A stretch of DNA of 11,490 nt from an uncultured Eubacteriales bacterium (lineage in GTDB: Bacteria > Bacillota > Clostridia > Christensenellales > Borkfalkiaceae), in NCBI GenBank assembly GCA_902766475.1, contig CACXDQ010000186.1:1-11490 (forward strand). The letters run 5' to 3'. Below are positions 1-7,257 of this stretch, one piece after another. How positions within the stretch are numbered: the first letter of the stretch is position 1; the number at the start of each line of letters is the position of its first letter. The notes under the pieces are model-generated. The model made no database searches, was not told the origin of the DNA, and worked only from the letters and a program-made list of their open reading frames with translations. Position numbers and translations under genes: made by a program.

Positions 1-699
1 GACGGGATAAGCGGCAAGGCGTATCGCATTGCGGTTATTGCCGACATACACGCAAATCTCCCTGCTCTCGAAGCGGCTTTGAGGGAATCGGAGAGTTATA
101 AGCCCGATAAAATCGTTTTTCTCGGCGATTTCGTCGGCGGCGGAGCATACCCCGAAGAGGTCGTAAGCCTCGTGAGTTCGATAAAAAACGCCGTGTTCGT
201 GAGGGGCAATCACGACAACTTTGCGGTATCCGACTTCGTGCCGATAGACAACGGCGATATAAAGCGAAGAATGTTTATCTGGCAACAAAAACAGCTGTCG
301 GGTGCGTCGAAAAAGTTTTTGAAGGGGCTTGAATTTTATCATTCGTTCACCGTTTTCGGGAAACAGATCGTGTGCGTGCATTACCCGAGGGGCAAGGGCG
401 GAAGGTTTAAAGATCTCATATATCTGCCCACGGAAGAGCAAGTAAAAGAGCTGTTTTCGGGTATGAACGGGGATATTTTTCTCTTCGGGCACGAACACAC
501 CGGCTCTACGCACGATATTGGCGGCAAATATTACCTCAATTTCGGCACTTGCGGAAACTACCTTTTCCCCGACACGGCGAGGTTCGGGATAGTGGAGATT
601 GAGGGCGATAAAGTGGGCTATAAGTCGATTAACGCCCATTATGACGAGTCTGTTCCCAAGCAAAAGACGGAAAAACTCATTGCGGAACTTTCGAGATAA
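1..699 (+). CDS. Metallophosphoesterase, calcineurin-like (5'-truncated by window)
   Basis: The reading frame is open from base 1 to the TAA at 697-699, so the true start lies upstream; the first internal start-like codon (TTG at 79) would remove the first metal-binding motif. The 232 visible residues carry the full calcineurin-like metallophosphoesterase signature in order: D-I-H-A-N (Asp15, His17), G-D-F-V-G-G (Asp43), G-N-H-D (Asn70, His71), a V-H-Y motif (His127) and G-H-E-H (His164, His166). In this family these residues hold two divalent metals that hydrolyse phosphomono- or diesters. The pattern 'DIHAN ... LGDFVG ... GNHD' fits the small cytosolic phosphodiesterases of the YfcE/ApaH-like group. 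The substrate cannot be read from sequence. Two terminators follow, so it ends its transcription unit. Its 3' end (615-629) contains one copy of the dispersed motif described below, there encoding G-Y-K-S-I. Confidence 0.9.
   Translation, partial: DGISGKAYRIAVIADIHANLPALEAALRESESYKPDKIVFLGDFVGGGAYPEEVVSLVSSIKNAVFVRGNHDNFAVSDFVPIDNGDIKRRMFIWQQKQLSGASKKFLKGLEFYHSFTVFGKQIVCVHYPRGKGGRFKDLIYLPTEEQVKELFSGMNGDIFLFGHEHTGSTHDIGGKYYLNFGTCGNYLFPDTARFGIVEIEGDKVGYKSINAHYDESVPKQKTEKLIAELSR
615..630 (+). repeat. Dispersed motif copy 1 (inside metallophosphoesterase gene)
   Basis: GGGCTATAAGTCGATT. It is read in frame as G-Y-K-S-I in the metallophosphoesterase C-terminus. The following bases also resemble those after copy 2: 25 of 30 positions match between 615-644 and 4569-4598. 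Confidence 0.65.
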
Positions 700-707
700 A
701 ATATTCG

Positions 708-733
708 GCGGGCGGCAAAAGCCGCCCGCTTTT
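708..733 (+). terminator. Rho-independent terminator of the metallophosphoesterase gene
   Basis: A perfect 9-bp stem (GCGGGCGGC at 708-716, GCCGCCCGC at 721-729) closes an AAAA loop and is followed by TTTT. It lies 8 bases after the TAA. The T run is short, so it may be leaky, which could explain the second hairpin just downstream. Confidence 0.85.
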
Positions 734-767
734 AAAATGACGTTTAACGGGAAAACCGAAGTTTATA

Positions 768-818
768 GGGCTATGCGCCGCCGCCGAAACACGGCGGCGG
801 CGCATAGCCCTCTTTTTT
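768..818 (+). terminator. Second, very strong hairpin terminator
   Basis: A perfect 19-bp inverted repeat (768-786 with 792-810), rich in GCC/GGC, closes an AAACA loop and is followed by TCTTTTTTT. The T run is only on the + strand side, so it terminates rightward transcription. It insulates the pheS promoter from the upstream gene. Confidence 0.9.
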
Positions 819-863
819 TGACCGCAAAAGAGGCGGAAAATTTTTTATAGTGCGGTATAAAAA

Positions 864-892
864 TTGACTTTATAAGTCAAATCTGTTATACT
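864..892 (+). promoter_or_regulatory. SigA-type promoter of pheS with palindrome over the -35
   Basis: TTGACT (864-869), a 17-base spacer and TATACT (887-892), with TG at 884-885 giving an extended -10. The predicted transcript starts near 899, leaving a leader of only about 33 nt before the pheS ATG. That is far too short for a T-box, which often controls pheST in Bacillota. The -35 is the left arm of an inverted repeat, TTGACTT-TAT-AAGTCAA (864-880), a possible operator. Confidence 0.85.
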
Positions 893-931
893 TATTACGA
901 ATGTACTTCTTTCTGAGAGGAAAAGATAGAA

Positions 932-1957
932 ATGGAACAGAAAATAGCAGAGATAAAAGAGAGGATAGAAAAAGAGGTCGCCGCCACAAAGACGAGCAAG
1001 ATCCTCTTTGAATTGAAAGTTAAATATATCCTCGGCAAGACGGGCGAGATACCCGCCCTTATGAAGGAGCTCGGCAAGGCGCCCAAAGAGGACAGACCTA
1101 AGCTCGGCAAAGTCATTAACGAGCTTAAAGAATGGGCTACCGAGGCTTTTGCAAACAAGGAGAGCGAGATCTCCGCTCTCGAAAGACAGGCGAGATACGA
1201 GGCTGAAAAGATAGATATCACGATGCCGGCAAAGAGGGGCGGCGAAGGCTCGCTTCACCCCGTTTCGGTCGTAAAGGGTCAGCTCATAGACATCTTCGCC
1301 GGAATGGGCTTCAAAGTTTCGGAAACCCGTGAGATCGAGGACGATTTCTACAATTTTACCGCTTTGAACACGCCCAAAGAACACCCTGCGAGGGACAAGC
1401 AGGACACTTTCTATATAAACGACGATTTAATGCTGAGAACGCACACTTCGCCCGGACAGATACACACCTTAAAGACGGTTGAGCCGCCCTTTAAAGTGCT
1501 TATCCCCGGCAGAGTTTACCGTGCCGACGACGACGCAACCCATTCGCCCATGTTCCACCAGATGGAAGGGCTTGTCATCGACAAGCACATCACGATGTGC
1601 GACCTTCAAGGCATGCTCGACGTACTCGTAAAAAAGATGTTTTCCGAGGGCGCAAAGACGAGATTCCGCCCGTCGTTTTTCCCGTTTACCGAGCCGTCGG
1701 TCGAAGTGGACGTCAGCTGTTTCGAATGCGGCGGCAAGGGCTGTAAGCTCTGCAAAGGCACGGGCTGGATAGAGATTTTGGGCGGCGGTATTGTAAACCG
1801 CAAAGTCATCGAAAACTGCGGTTTGGATCCCGATAAATACACCGGTTTTGCATTCGGGTTGGGCTTAGACCGTATCGCCATGCTTAAATACGGCATCAAC
1901 AACATTCACATTCTCTACGAGGGCGATCTAAGGGCGCTCAAACAGTTCAAGGAATAA
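932..1957 (+). CDS. pheS: Phenylalanyl-tRNA synthetase alpha subunit
   Basis: This is the catalytic subunit of the alpha2-beta2 enzyme that charges tRNA-Phe with phenylalanine in the cytosol. The 341-residue protein has an N-terminal helical, lysine- and glutamate-rich arm (about residues 1-95) that in this family contacts tRNA. The class II catalytic core follows, with motif 2 (G-R-V-Y-R at 193-197, then THSPMFHQMEG) and motif 3 (GFAFGLGLDR at 305-314). Four cysteines (263, 266, 271, 274) form a CxxC-x4-CxxC cluster followed by GTGWIE, a form seen in many Bacillota PheS and possibly zinc-binding. Length is normal. The ATG follows AGAGG at 916-920, a rather long spacing of 11 bases. pheT begins 13 bases after its stop. 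Expression starts from the promoter at 864-892. Confidence 0.98.
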   Translation: MEQKIAEIKERIEKEVAATKTSKILFELKVKYILGKTGEIPALMKELGKAPKEDRPKLGKVINELKEWATEAFANKESEISALERQARYEAEKIDITMPAKRGGEGSLHPVSVVKGQLIDIFAGMGFKVSETREIEDDFYNFTALNTPKEHPARDKQDTFYINDDLMLRTHTSPGQIHTLKTVEPPFKVLIPGRVYRADDDATHSPMFHQMEGLVIDKHITMCDLQGMLDVLVKKMFSEGAKTRFRPSFFPFTEPSVEVDVSCFECGGKGCKLCKGTGWIEILGGGIVNRKVIENCGLDPDKYTGFAFGLGLDRIAMLKYGINNIHILYEGDLRALKQFKE

Positions 1958-1970
1958 GGAGGGAAGAGAG

Positions 1971-4295
1971 ATGTTAGCACCTTTAAGTTGGCTCAAAGAT
2001 TTCGTCGATATAACCGTTACGCCCGAAGAGCTTGAAAAAAAGCTGTTCGACTGCGGCTTCGAGGTAGAACAAGTAATAAAATACGGCGACAAGTTGGACA
2101 AGGTAGTAACTTGTAGGATAGAGGAGATAACTCAGCACCCCAACGCCGAAAAACTGAGAATTTGTCAAGTAAACGCCGGCAAATACGGCAGGCTTCAAAT
2201 CATAACCAACGCCAAAAACGTCGAGGTCGGGGATATTGTTCCCGTCGCCGTCGACGGCGCAACGCTCGCTAACGGCGACAGAATCTTTAACGGCAATCTC
2301 CGTGGAGAGCCGTCTTACGGAATGTTCTGCGGCGGCGAGGAAATAGGTATTGACGATAACTTCTACGAGGGCGCTTCGTTCGACGGCGTACTCGTTTTCA
2401 AGGAAGATTTCCCCCTCGGCGAAGAGGTCAAGGAGCTTTTGGAGCTGGAAGATTACGTCTTTGACATCTCCGTGCTTGCCAACCGCCCCGACTGTCAGAG
2501 CGTTTTCGGCATTGCGAGGGAGATAGCTTGCGTTCTCGATAAACCGCTCAAAGAGCCGTCTGTCGATTTCGAAGTTACAAAAAGCTGCGACGACGTAAAG
2601 GTTACCGTTAAAGACGGCGACCTCTGCCCGAGATATATCGCTCACCTAATAAAGGACGTCAAAATAGAAAAATCGCCCCGCCTCATTTCGAGAAGGCTTG
2701 CGCTTTGCGGGCTTAATTCCATAAACAATATCGTCGACATAACCAACTACGTCCTTCTTGAAATGGGACAGCCCATGCATGCGTTCGACATGAATGATCT
2801 GTCCGGAAGGGAGATAGTTGTAAGAAGGGCGGCGGACGGCGAAAAGATCGTTACGCTCGACGAAAAGGAATGTACTTTGACGAGCGAAAATCTGCTTATA
2901 TGCGACGGGGACAAGCCCGTTGCGCTCGCGGGCATTATGGGCGGGCTTAACAGCGAGATAAAGGACGGCACGAACGAGGTGCTATTTGAGTGCGCCAAAT
3001 TCAGAAGGGACAACGTGAGGAAATCGTCGAGGACGCTCGGAAAGTCGAGCGATTCTTCAAAGCGCTTTGAAAAGGGCGTAGACGAATACACGACGGAACT
3101 TGCGATGAAGAGGGCGCTTCACCTCGTATGCGAACTCAAAGCCGGGAAAGTAACGGCGGCGCATACCGACGTTTCAGCCGGCAAACAACAAGAAAACAAG
3201 AGCGTTTCCACTACTTTCGGACAGATAAACGGCGTTCTGGGCATCGACGTACCCAAGGACGTTATTATAAATATTCTGAAAAAACTCGGTTTCGGCGTCG
3301 AGGTCGACGGCGAGAAGATAACTACCGTCGCTCCCCCTTACAGAGAGGACGTATTCGGCTACCCCGACCTTGCGGAAGAAGTTATAAGAATGTACGGTTA
3401 CGAGCATATCGTGCCCACGCTTTTGAAAGACGCTTCCAGTACCGCCGGCGGTTACAGCAAGGAACAAAAGGACGAATTGAGGCTTAAAAGAGCACTTTGC
3501 GGTCAGGGTTACAGCGAAGTGATGACATATTCGTTCTATTCGAAGAAAGACGTTGCGGCGCTCGACCTTCCCGAAGGTGCGGACGAGGGCAACACGATAA
3601 TCATCGAAAACCCCATAAGCGACAATTACGAAGTGATGAGAAGGACGATGATACCTTCACTTCTCGCAGTGGCGTCGAGAAACTTAAAGAGGGGCAACGG
3701 AGAAGGCAGAATTTTCGAGATAGCTAACACCTATCTCCCCACCGAGGGCTTCCCGACGGACGAAAAGCACCTTGCGATCGCTGCGTTCGGCGCAAAGGAA
3801 GATTTCTTTACGCTCAAAGGCGCTATCGAAACTATTGCCGACTACTTCGGGCTTAAATTCGACCTTACGGAGAGGGCGCAAAAGTCTTACCTTCACAGCG
3901 GCGTTTCGGCTAAAATCAAGCTCGGCGGCGAAGTGATAGGCAACTTCGGTCAGATAACTTACGAAACGGCGGCAAAATACGATATAGAATGTAAAGTTTT
4001 CGTTGCGGAGATAAATTACGACGCACTCAAAAAGCATTTCGACGGCGCAATGAGGTTCGAGCCTCTTCCGAAATTCCCGTTCGTAGTCAGAGATTTAGCG
4101 CTCGTCGCACCCATGGAAATGACGAGCGGCGAGATAGAAAACGCCATTATTTCCTCGGCTAAGGGAACGGTAAAAAGCATAGAGCTTTTCGACGTCTATA
4201 CGGGCGCACAGGTGGGCGAGGGCAAGAAGAGCCTCGCATACACCATCACTTTCGGCTCGGACGAAAAGGCGCTTGAAAACGCCGACGTCGACTAG
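1971..4295 (+). CDS. pheT: Phenylalanyl-tRNA synthetase beta subunit, C-terminus apparently frameshifted
   Basis: This is the partner of PheS, carrying tRNA binding, editing of Tyr-tRNA-Phe and structural domains. The order seen is: an OB-fold tRNA-binding domain (about residues 43-155, with H-P-N-A-E-K-L and SYGMFCGGEEIG), a B3/B4 editing domain (from NRPDCQSVFGIAREIA), the B5 domain, a catalytic-like domain (MRRTMIPSLL..NLKR) and a C-terminal ferredoxin-fold anticodon-binding domain (from KFPFVVRDLALVAP). The start is strong: AAGGAGGG at 1956-1963, 7 bases before ATG. The frame stops at TAG (4293-4295) after 774 residues, before the last helix of the anticodon-binding domain. Skipping one base at the TAG continues as SLSGEFEALFNTDWASK and stops at TGA 4345-4347, 9 bases before the next gene. 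That gives about 791 residues, the usual family length. A single inserted base, in the genome or in the assembly, is the likely cause. Confidence 0.95.
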   Translation: MLAPLSWLKDFVDITVTPEELEKKLFDCGFEVEQVIKYGDKLDKVVTCRIEEITQHPNAEKLRICQVNAGKYGRLQIITNAKNVEVGDIVPVAVDGATLANGDRIFNGNLRGEPSYGMFCGGEEIGIDDNFYEGASFDGVLVFKEDFPLGEEVKELLELEDYVFDISVLANRPDCQSVFGIAREIACVLDKPLKEPSVDFEVTKSCDDVKVTVKDGDLCPRYIAHLIKDVKIEKSPRLISRRLALCGLNSINNIVDITNYVLLEMGQPMHAFDMNDLSGREIVVRRAADGEKIVTLDEKECTLTSENLLICDGDKPVALAGIMGGLNSEIKDGTNEVLFECAKFRRDNVRKSSRTLGKSSDSSKRFEKGVDEYTTELAMKRALHLVCELKAGKVTAAHTDVSAGKQQENKSVSTTFGQINGVLGIDVPKDVIINILKKLGFGVEVDGEKITTVAPPYREDVFGYPDLAEEVIRMYGYEHIVPTLLKDASSTAGGYSKEQKDELRLKRALCGQGYSEVMTYSFYSKKDVAALDLPEGADEGNTIIIENPISDNYEVMRRTMIPSLLAVASRNLKRGNGEGRIFEIANTYLPTEGFPTDEKHLAIAAFGAKEDFFTLKGAIETIADYFGLKFDLTERAQKSYLHSGVSAKIKLGGEVIGNFGQITYETAAKYDIECKVFVAEINYDALKKHFDGAMRFEPLPKFPFVVRDLALVAPMEMTSGEIENAIISSAKGTVKSIELFDVYTGAQVGEGKKSLAYTITFGSDEKALENADVD

Positions 4296-4347
4296 CTTGT
4301 CAGGAGAATTTGAGGCGCTCTTCAACACAGATTGGGCGTCGAAATGA
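4294..4347 (+). pseudogene. Detached 3' end of pheT in the +1 frame
   Basis: Seventeen codons plus TGA, reading SLSGEFEALFNTDWASK, directly after the premature TAG of pheT. The helix-like F-E-A-L-F pattern and position match the last helix of the PheT anticodon-binding domain. The TGA touches the ribosome binding site of the DUF896 gene (GAGGT at 4346-4350), as expected for the original operon arrangement. Not an independent gene. Confidence 0.6.
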
Positions 4348-4356
4348 GGTAACGAT

Positions 4357-4566
4357 ATGCCCGATGTGGATAGGATAAACTTCCTTGCCAAAAAACAGCG
4401 TGAGGAAGGGCTTAACGACGAGGAAAAAGCCGAACAGCAAAAGCTCAGAAGAGAATATATCGACAGCGTTATCGGCGGGCTTAAAGCCCAGCTCGACAAC
4501 ACCTACGTTTTAGATGAAAACGGCAATAAAGTAAAGGTCGAGAAAAAGCCGACTGTAAAGCATTAG
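4357..4566 (+). CDS. DUF896 family small protein (YnzC-like)
   Basis: A 69-residue charged protein with the DUF896 pattern: I-N-F-L-A-K-K near the N-terminus, E-G-L-N-D-E-E-K-A-E-Q (a turn then helix), L-R-R-E-Y-I, then L-K-A-Q-L-D-N and a short tail. In the family these form two antiparallel helices (a hairpin), and the biochemical role is unknown; Bacillus YnzC is the known relative. The start is supported by GAGGT at 4346-4350, 6 bases before ATG. It sits right behind pheT and is probably cotranscribed with it. No function can be inferred from pheST. It ends in TAG, and a copy of the dispersed motif begins two bases after the stop. Confidence 0.88.
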   Translation: MPDVDRINFLAKKQREEGLNDEEKAEQQKLRREYIDSVIGGLKAQLDNTYVLDENGNKVKVEKKPTVKH

Positions 4567-4568
4567 AC

Positions 4569-4587
4569 GGGCTATAAGTCGATAAAC
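4569..4587 (+). repeat. Dispersed motif copy 2 (just after DUF896 stop)
   Basis: GGGCTATAAGTCGATAAAC, two bases after the TAG. It shares 18 exact bases (GGGCTATAAGTCGATAAA) with copy 5. The AT-rich palindrome TTTTATA-TT-TATAAAA (4594-4609) follows it. The rest of the 111-base gap to the next gene holds no clear promoter or terminator. Confidence 0.7.
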
Positions 4588-4677
4588 ACGCATTTTTATA
4601 TTTATAAAAGCACTTTTAAAATCGTTTTTTCGGCTTCGGCGGCAAATATTTCCACGCCGTGCCGAGGGGGATGAAAT

Positions 4678-5592
4678 TTGAGCAAGACGGTATATAAGGC
4701 GGTCGCCGACTACCTAGTTGTCATAATTACGGCGATAACGCTTGCGCTCAACTACGAAATACTTATTTTCAGCAATTCGTTCGCACCTGCCGGCATAAAC
4801 GGTATTGCGACGATAATTCAGCATCTCTTTAACTTTCAGTTCGGTTATTTCTCGCTCATAATCAACGTTCCGCTGATAGTATTTGCGTTTATTTTCGTCG
4901 GGAAAGATTTCTCGATAAAAACGCTCGTTTTCGTTCTTATTTACTCGCTTTTGACGTCCGTCGTCTTTAAAAACGGCAACGGAGATACCGAGGGGCTTAT
5001 AGACCTTTCGAGATTCGTCTATTCGTCCGATTTAAGCAAGCTTTTAGCGCCCGTCGCTTCGGGTGCGATAAGCGGCGTTATCTACGGTTTTGTCATTAAG
5101 GCGAACGGCTGTACGGGCGGTACGGATATCGTTGCGAGGCTCGTGAGGGTCCGCCACCCCGAACTCAACATAATGTGGGTGATGTTCGGTTTGAACAGCG
5201 TTGTCGCCGTGCTTTCGTTCTTCGCTTACGCAGAAAACGGCAAGTACAATTTAGAGCCGGTAATACTCTGCCTTGTGTATTGTCTGTTGTCGTCGAGCGT
5301 GGGCGATATTATACTTAAAGGTACGAAAAACGCACTCAAATTCGAGGTCGTAACTTCGCACCCCGAAGAGATCTCCAAAGAGATAATAGAAAGGCTCAAA
5401 CATACGGCGACAGTCGTTCAGGCGAAGGGTATGTTCTCCCATTCGGACAAGAGCCTACTAATCTGCGTCGTCAATAAAAATCAGATCGTCGACTTCGAGC
5501 AAATAGTTAAAAAATACCCCGAAACGTTTGCGTACCTATCGTCCGTAAACGAGATCGTGGGCAACTTCGTTCATACCAAAAAGACGCTTTGA
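4678..5592 (+). CDS. YitT-family membrane protein (DUF161 + DUF2179)
   Basis: A 304-residue integral membrane protein. About six hydrophobic segments (roughly residues 10-30, 55-76, 80-98, 122-141, 164-184 and 189-208) match the YitT_membrane domain, with the typical S-N-S-F-A-P-A-G-I-N-G after the first helix and N-G-C-T-G-G-T-D-I near residue 145. The soluble tail (about 215-300) matches DUF2179, with F-E-V-V-T near its start and a G-M-F-S-H-S-D-K-S-L-L segment. The family is widespread in Bacillota, but its transport substrate is not established. The start is TTG at 4678: AGGGGG at 4665-4670 is 7 bases upstream, and the nearby ATG at 4671 is out of frame and hits a stop after eight codons. 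The stop TGA overlaps the end of motif copy 3. Confidence 0.92.
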   Translation: MSKTVYKAVADYLVVIITAITLALNYEILIFSNSFAPAGINGIATIIQHLFNFQFGYFSLIINVPLIVFAFIFVGKDFSIKTLVFVLIYSLLTSVVFKNGNGDTEGLIDLSRFVYSSDLSKLLAPVASGAISGVIYGFVIKANGCTGGTDIVARLVRVRHPELNIMWVMFGLNSVVAVLSFFAYAENGKYNLEPVILCLVYCLLSSSVGDIILKGTKNALKFEVVTSHPEEISKEIIERLKHTATVVQAKGMFSHSDKSLLICVVNKNQIVDFEQIVKKYPETFAYLSSVNEIVGNFVHTKKTL

Positions 5593-5606
5593 TCGACTTA
5601 TAGGCG
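5592..5606 (-). repeat. Dispersed motif copy 3 (related, inverted)
   Basis: Read on the minus strand this is CGCCTATAAGTCGAT: 13 of 15 positions match GGGCTATAAGTCGAT, with 12 consecutive core bases (CTATAAGTCGAT). It starts on the last base of the YitT stop codon and runs into the ribosome binding site of the next gene. It is the only inverted copy. Confidence 0.5.
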
Positions 5607-5613
5607 GGTTTTT

Positions 5614-6393
5614 ATGGAATATATACTCATCAGCGGCGCAACGGGCGGGCTCGGAAAAGCATTGACGGAAAGCTGCCCGAAAAACAGCAATTTATTTCTT
5701 CTCGGGAGGGATAAAGAGAGGCTTTCGGCATTTAAGAAAGAGCTTGAAAGCTCGGGCAGATTCGGAGAGATAATCACCTTTCAAGCCGACCTCACGAAAG
5801 AAGAGGAGAGAAGTGCGCTGTTTGAGTTTGCGGACGAGAAAAGCGTCAGGTTTTGCGCTCTTTTGAACGTTGCGGGTGCGGACATTCGCAAGCCGTTTAA
5901 AGATTATACCGACGAAAAGCTCCTCTTTCAGATAAGGCTCAATGCGGAGGCGGCTATCGCCCTTTCTCTCGGCGTTATCAAAAGGAGAGGGAAAGAGCTT
6001 AAAATTTTAGCCGTGTCGAGTATGTGCGGAATAATGCCTATGCCCTATTTCGCCGTGTATTCTGCGACAAAAGCGGCGGTTTTAAACTTTTTTACGGCGC
6101 TTTATTACGAGGAAAAAGACGTGGGCGTTACCGTGCTTGTCCCCGGCTCGATACCGACGAGAGAAGATATCAAAGAGGATATAAAAAGGCAGGGCATAAC
6201 GGCAAAGCTGTCCTCAAAATCACCCGAATTCGTTTCGAAAAAGGCGATGAAAGCGCTATATAAAAACAAGCGGCTCAAAGTACCGGGGCTGTATAATAAA
6301 ATCAATTATTTTTTGCAAAAGATCATTCCCACGCCGATAAAATGCCGTTTTATGGCTCGGCGGTGGAAGAAAAATATCAAAGACGCCTTTTAG
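5614..6393 (+). CDS. Short-chain dehydrogenase/reductase (SDR)
   Basis: A 259-residue cytosolic NAD(P)-dependent oxidoreductase of the classical SDR fold. The N-terminus has the dinucleotide glycine motif S-G-A-T-G-G-L-G (residues 7-14). N-V-A-G-A is the usual NNAG motif. The catalytic set is Ser136, Tyr149 and Lys153 in YSATK, with the standard 13-residue Ser-Tyr spacing, followed by the V-P-G-S-I-P-T substrate-side motif. The basic C-terminal tail (FLQKIIPTPIKCRF..ARRWKK) resembles the amphipathic tails of the SDRs annotated DltE/YqjQ-like (COG0300). The substrate cannot be predicted. ATG at 5614 follows AGGCGGG at 5602-5608 by 5 bases. It lies 21 bases after the YitT gene, in the same run. 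Confidence 0.92.
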   Translation: MEYILISGATGGLGKALTESCPKNSNLFLLGRDKERLSAFKKELESSGRFGEIITFQADLTKEEERSALFEFADEKSVRFCALLNVAGADIRKPFKDYTDEKLLFQIRLNAEAAIALSLGVIKRRGKELKILAVSSMCGIMPMPYFAVYSATKAAVLNFFTALYYEEKDVGVTVLVPGSIPTREDIKEDIKRQGITAKLSSKSPEFVSKKAMKALYKNKRLKVPGLYNKINYFLQKIIPTPIKCRFMARRWKKNIKDAF

Positions 6394-6426
6394 CAAAAGC
6401 ATTTTAAGAGGCGAAAAGGAGAGAGT

Positions 6427-7257
6427 ATGAGTTACGCAGATAAGGTTTTCAGAGCAAACGTAGAGGACATTCTCGCAAACGGCGTGTGGGATACCGACCG
6501 TGAAGTACGCCCTAAGTGGCTCGACGGCACGCCGGCGCATACCGTAAAAAAATTCTGTATAGTAAACAGATACGACCTCTCCAAAGAATTTCCCATTATG
6601 ACGCTCAGAAAGCAGGGTTTTAAGAACGCCGTCGACGAAATTTTATGGATTTGGCAGAAAAAATCCAATAAGATAAGCGATCTGCATTCACATATATGGG
6701 ACAGCTGGGCGGGCGAGGACGGCACTATCGGCAAGGCTTACGGCTATCAGCTCGGCGTAAAACACCAATACCCCGAGGGCGAATTCGACCAGGTGGACAG
6801 AGTGCTTTACGATTTGAAGCACAACCCCGCTTCGAGAAGAATTTTGACCAATATCTATAACTTTGCCGACCTTCACGAGATGAATTTGTATCCGTGCGCC
6901 TATTCCATGACTTTCAACGTTACGGGCGACAGGCTCAACGGCATTTTAAATCAGAGATCAAACGACATGGCTGTCGCAAACAACTGGAACGTTATGCAGT
7001 ACGCAGTGCTTCTCATGATGTTTGCGCAAGTTTCGGGCTTGAAGGCGGGCGAACTCGTCCACGTCATTGCCGACGCTCACATTTACGACAGACATATTCC
7101 GTCGGTAAAGGAGATGCTTTCAAACCCCGAATATCCGGCGCCCAAATTTATCATGAATCCCGAAATCAAGAATTTTTACGACTTCACCGTAGACGACTTT
7201 GCGCTCGAAGGTTACGAGGCGACGCCCCTTTCCAAGAGATTAGAGGTCGCCGTATGA
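6427..7257 (+). CDS. thyA: Thymidylate synthase
   Basis: Converts dUMP to dTMP with 5,10-methylene-tetrahydrofolate as carbon donor and reductant, releasing dihydrofolate. The 276-residue protein has the arginine pair of the phosphate site (P-A-S-R-R-I-L), catalytic Cys157 in Y-P-C-A-Y, then QRSND and N-N-W-N-V-M-Q-Y, the nucleotide-binding H-I-Y-D-R-H segment, and the family ending (E-G-Y-E-A-T-P ... E-V-A-V). Ala follows the catalytic Cys where Escherichia coli has His, and the QRSND..ANNWN wording resembles the Bacillus/phage phi3T branch of ThyA. AAGGAG just upstream of ATG is a strong ribosome binding site. Its stop overlaps the folA start (ATGA, 7254-7257), so ThyA and the enzyme that recycles its folate product are translationally coupled. 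Confidence 0.97.
   Translation: MSYADKVFRANVEDILANGVWDTDREVRPKWLDGTPAHTVKKFCIVNRYDLSKEFPIMTLRKQGFKNAVDEILWIWQKKSNKISDLHSHIWDSWAGEDGTIGKAYGYQLGVKHQYPEGEFDQVDRVLYDLKHNPASRRILTNIYNFADLHEMNLYPCAYSMTFNVTGDRLNGILNQRSNDMAVANNWNVMQYAVLLMMFAQVSGLKAGELVHVIADAHIYDRHIPSVKEMLSNPEYPAPKFIMNPEIKNFYDFTVDDFALEGYEATPLSKRLEVAV

Noticed and set aside
3128..3487. Arginine-rich frame inside pheT
   Set aside because: Out-of-frame reading of pheT; low-complexity arginine content is typical of a shadow frame.
4287..4300. Programmed +1 frameshift in pheT
   Set aside because: Asp-tRNA on GAC would have to slip to ACT with poor pairing, and no upstream Shine-Dalgarno-like stimulator is seen; mutation or sequence error is simpler.
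4631..4666. TCGGC-GGC / GCC-GT-GCCGA partial hairpin before the YitT gene
   Set aside because: Bulged, large loop and no T run; the preceding T6 is on the wrong side. Probably chance in GC-rich sequence.
4564..4671. TAG readthrough of the DUF896 gene (about 35 open codons after the stop)
   Set aside because: The protein already has normal family length, the extension has no recognisable motif apart from the repeat, and TAG is used as an ordinary stop by the SDR gene too.
6384..6413. Hairpin CGCCTTTTA / TAAGAGGCG between the SDR gene and thyA
   Set aside because: A 9-bp stem with one G-U pair and a 12-base loop, but no T run follows; not a convincing terminator.
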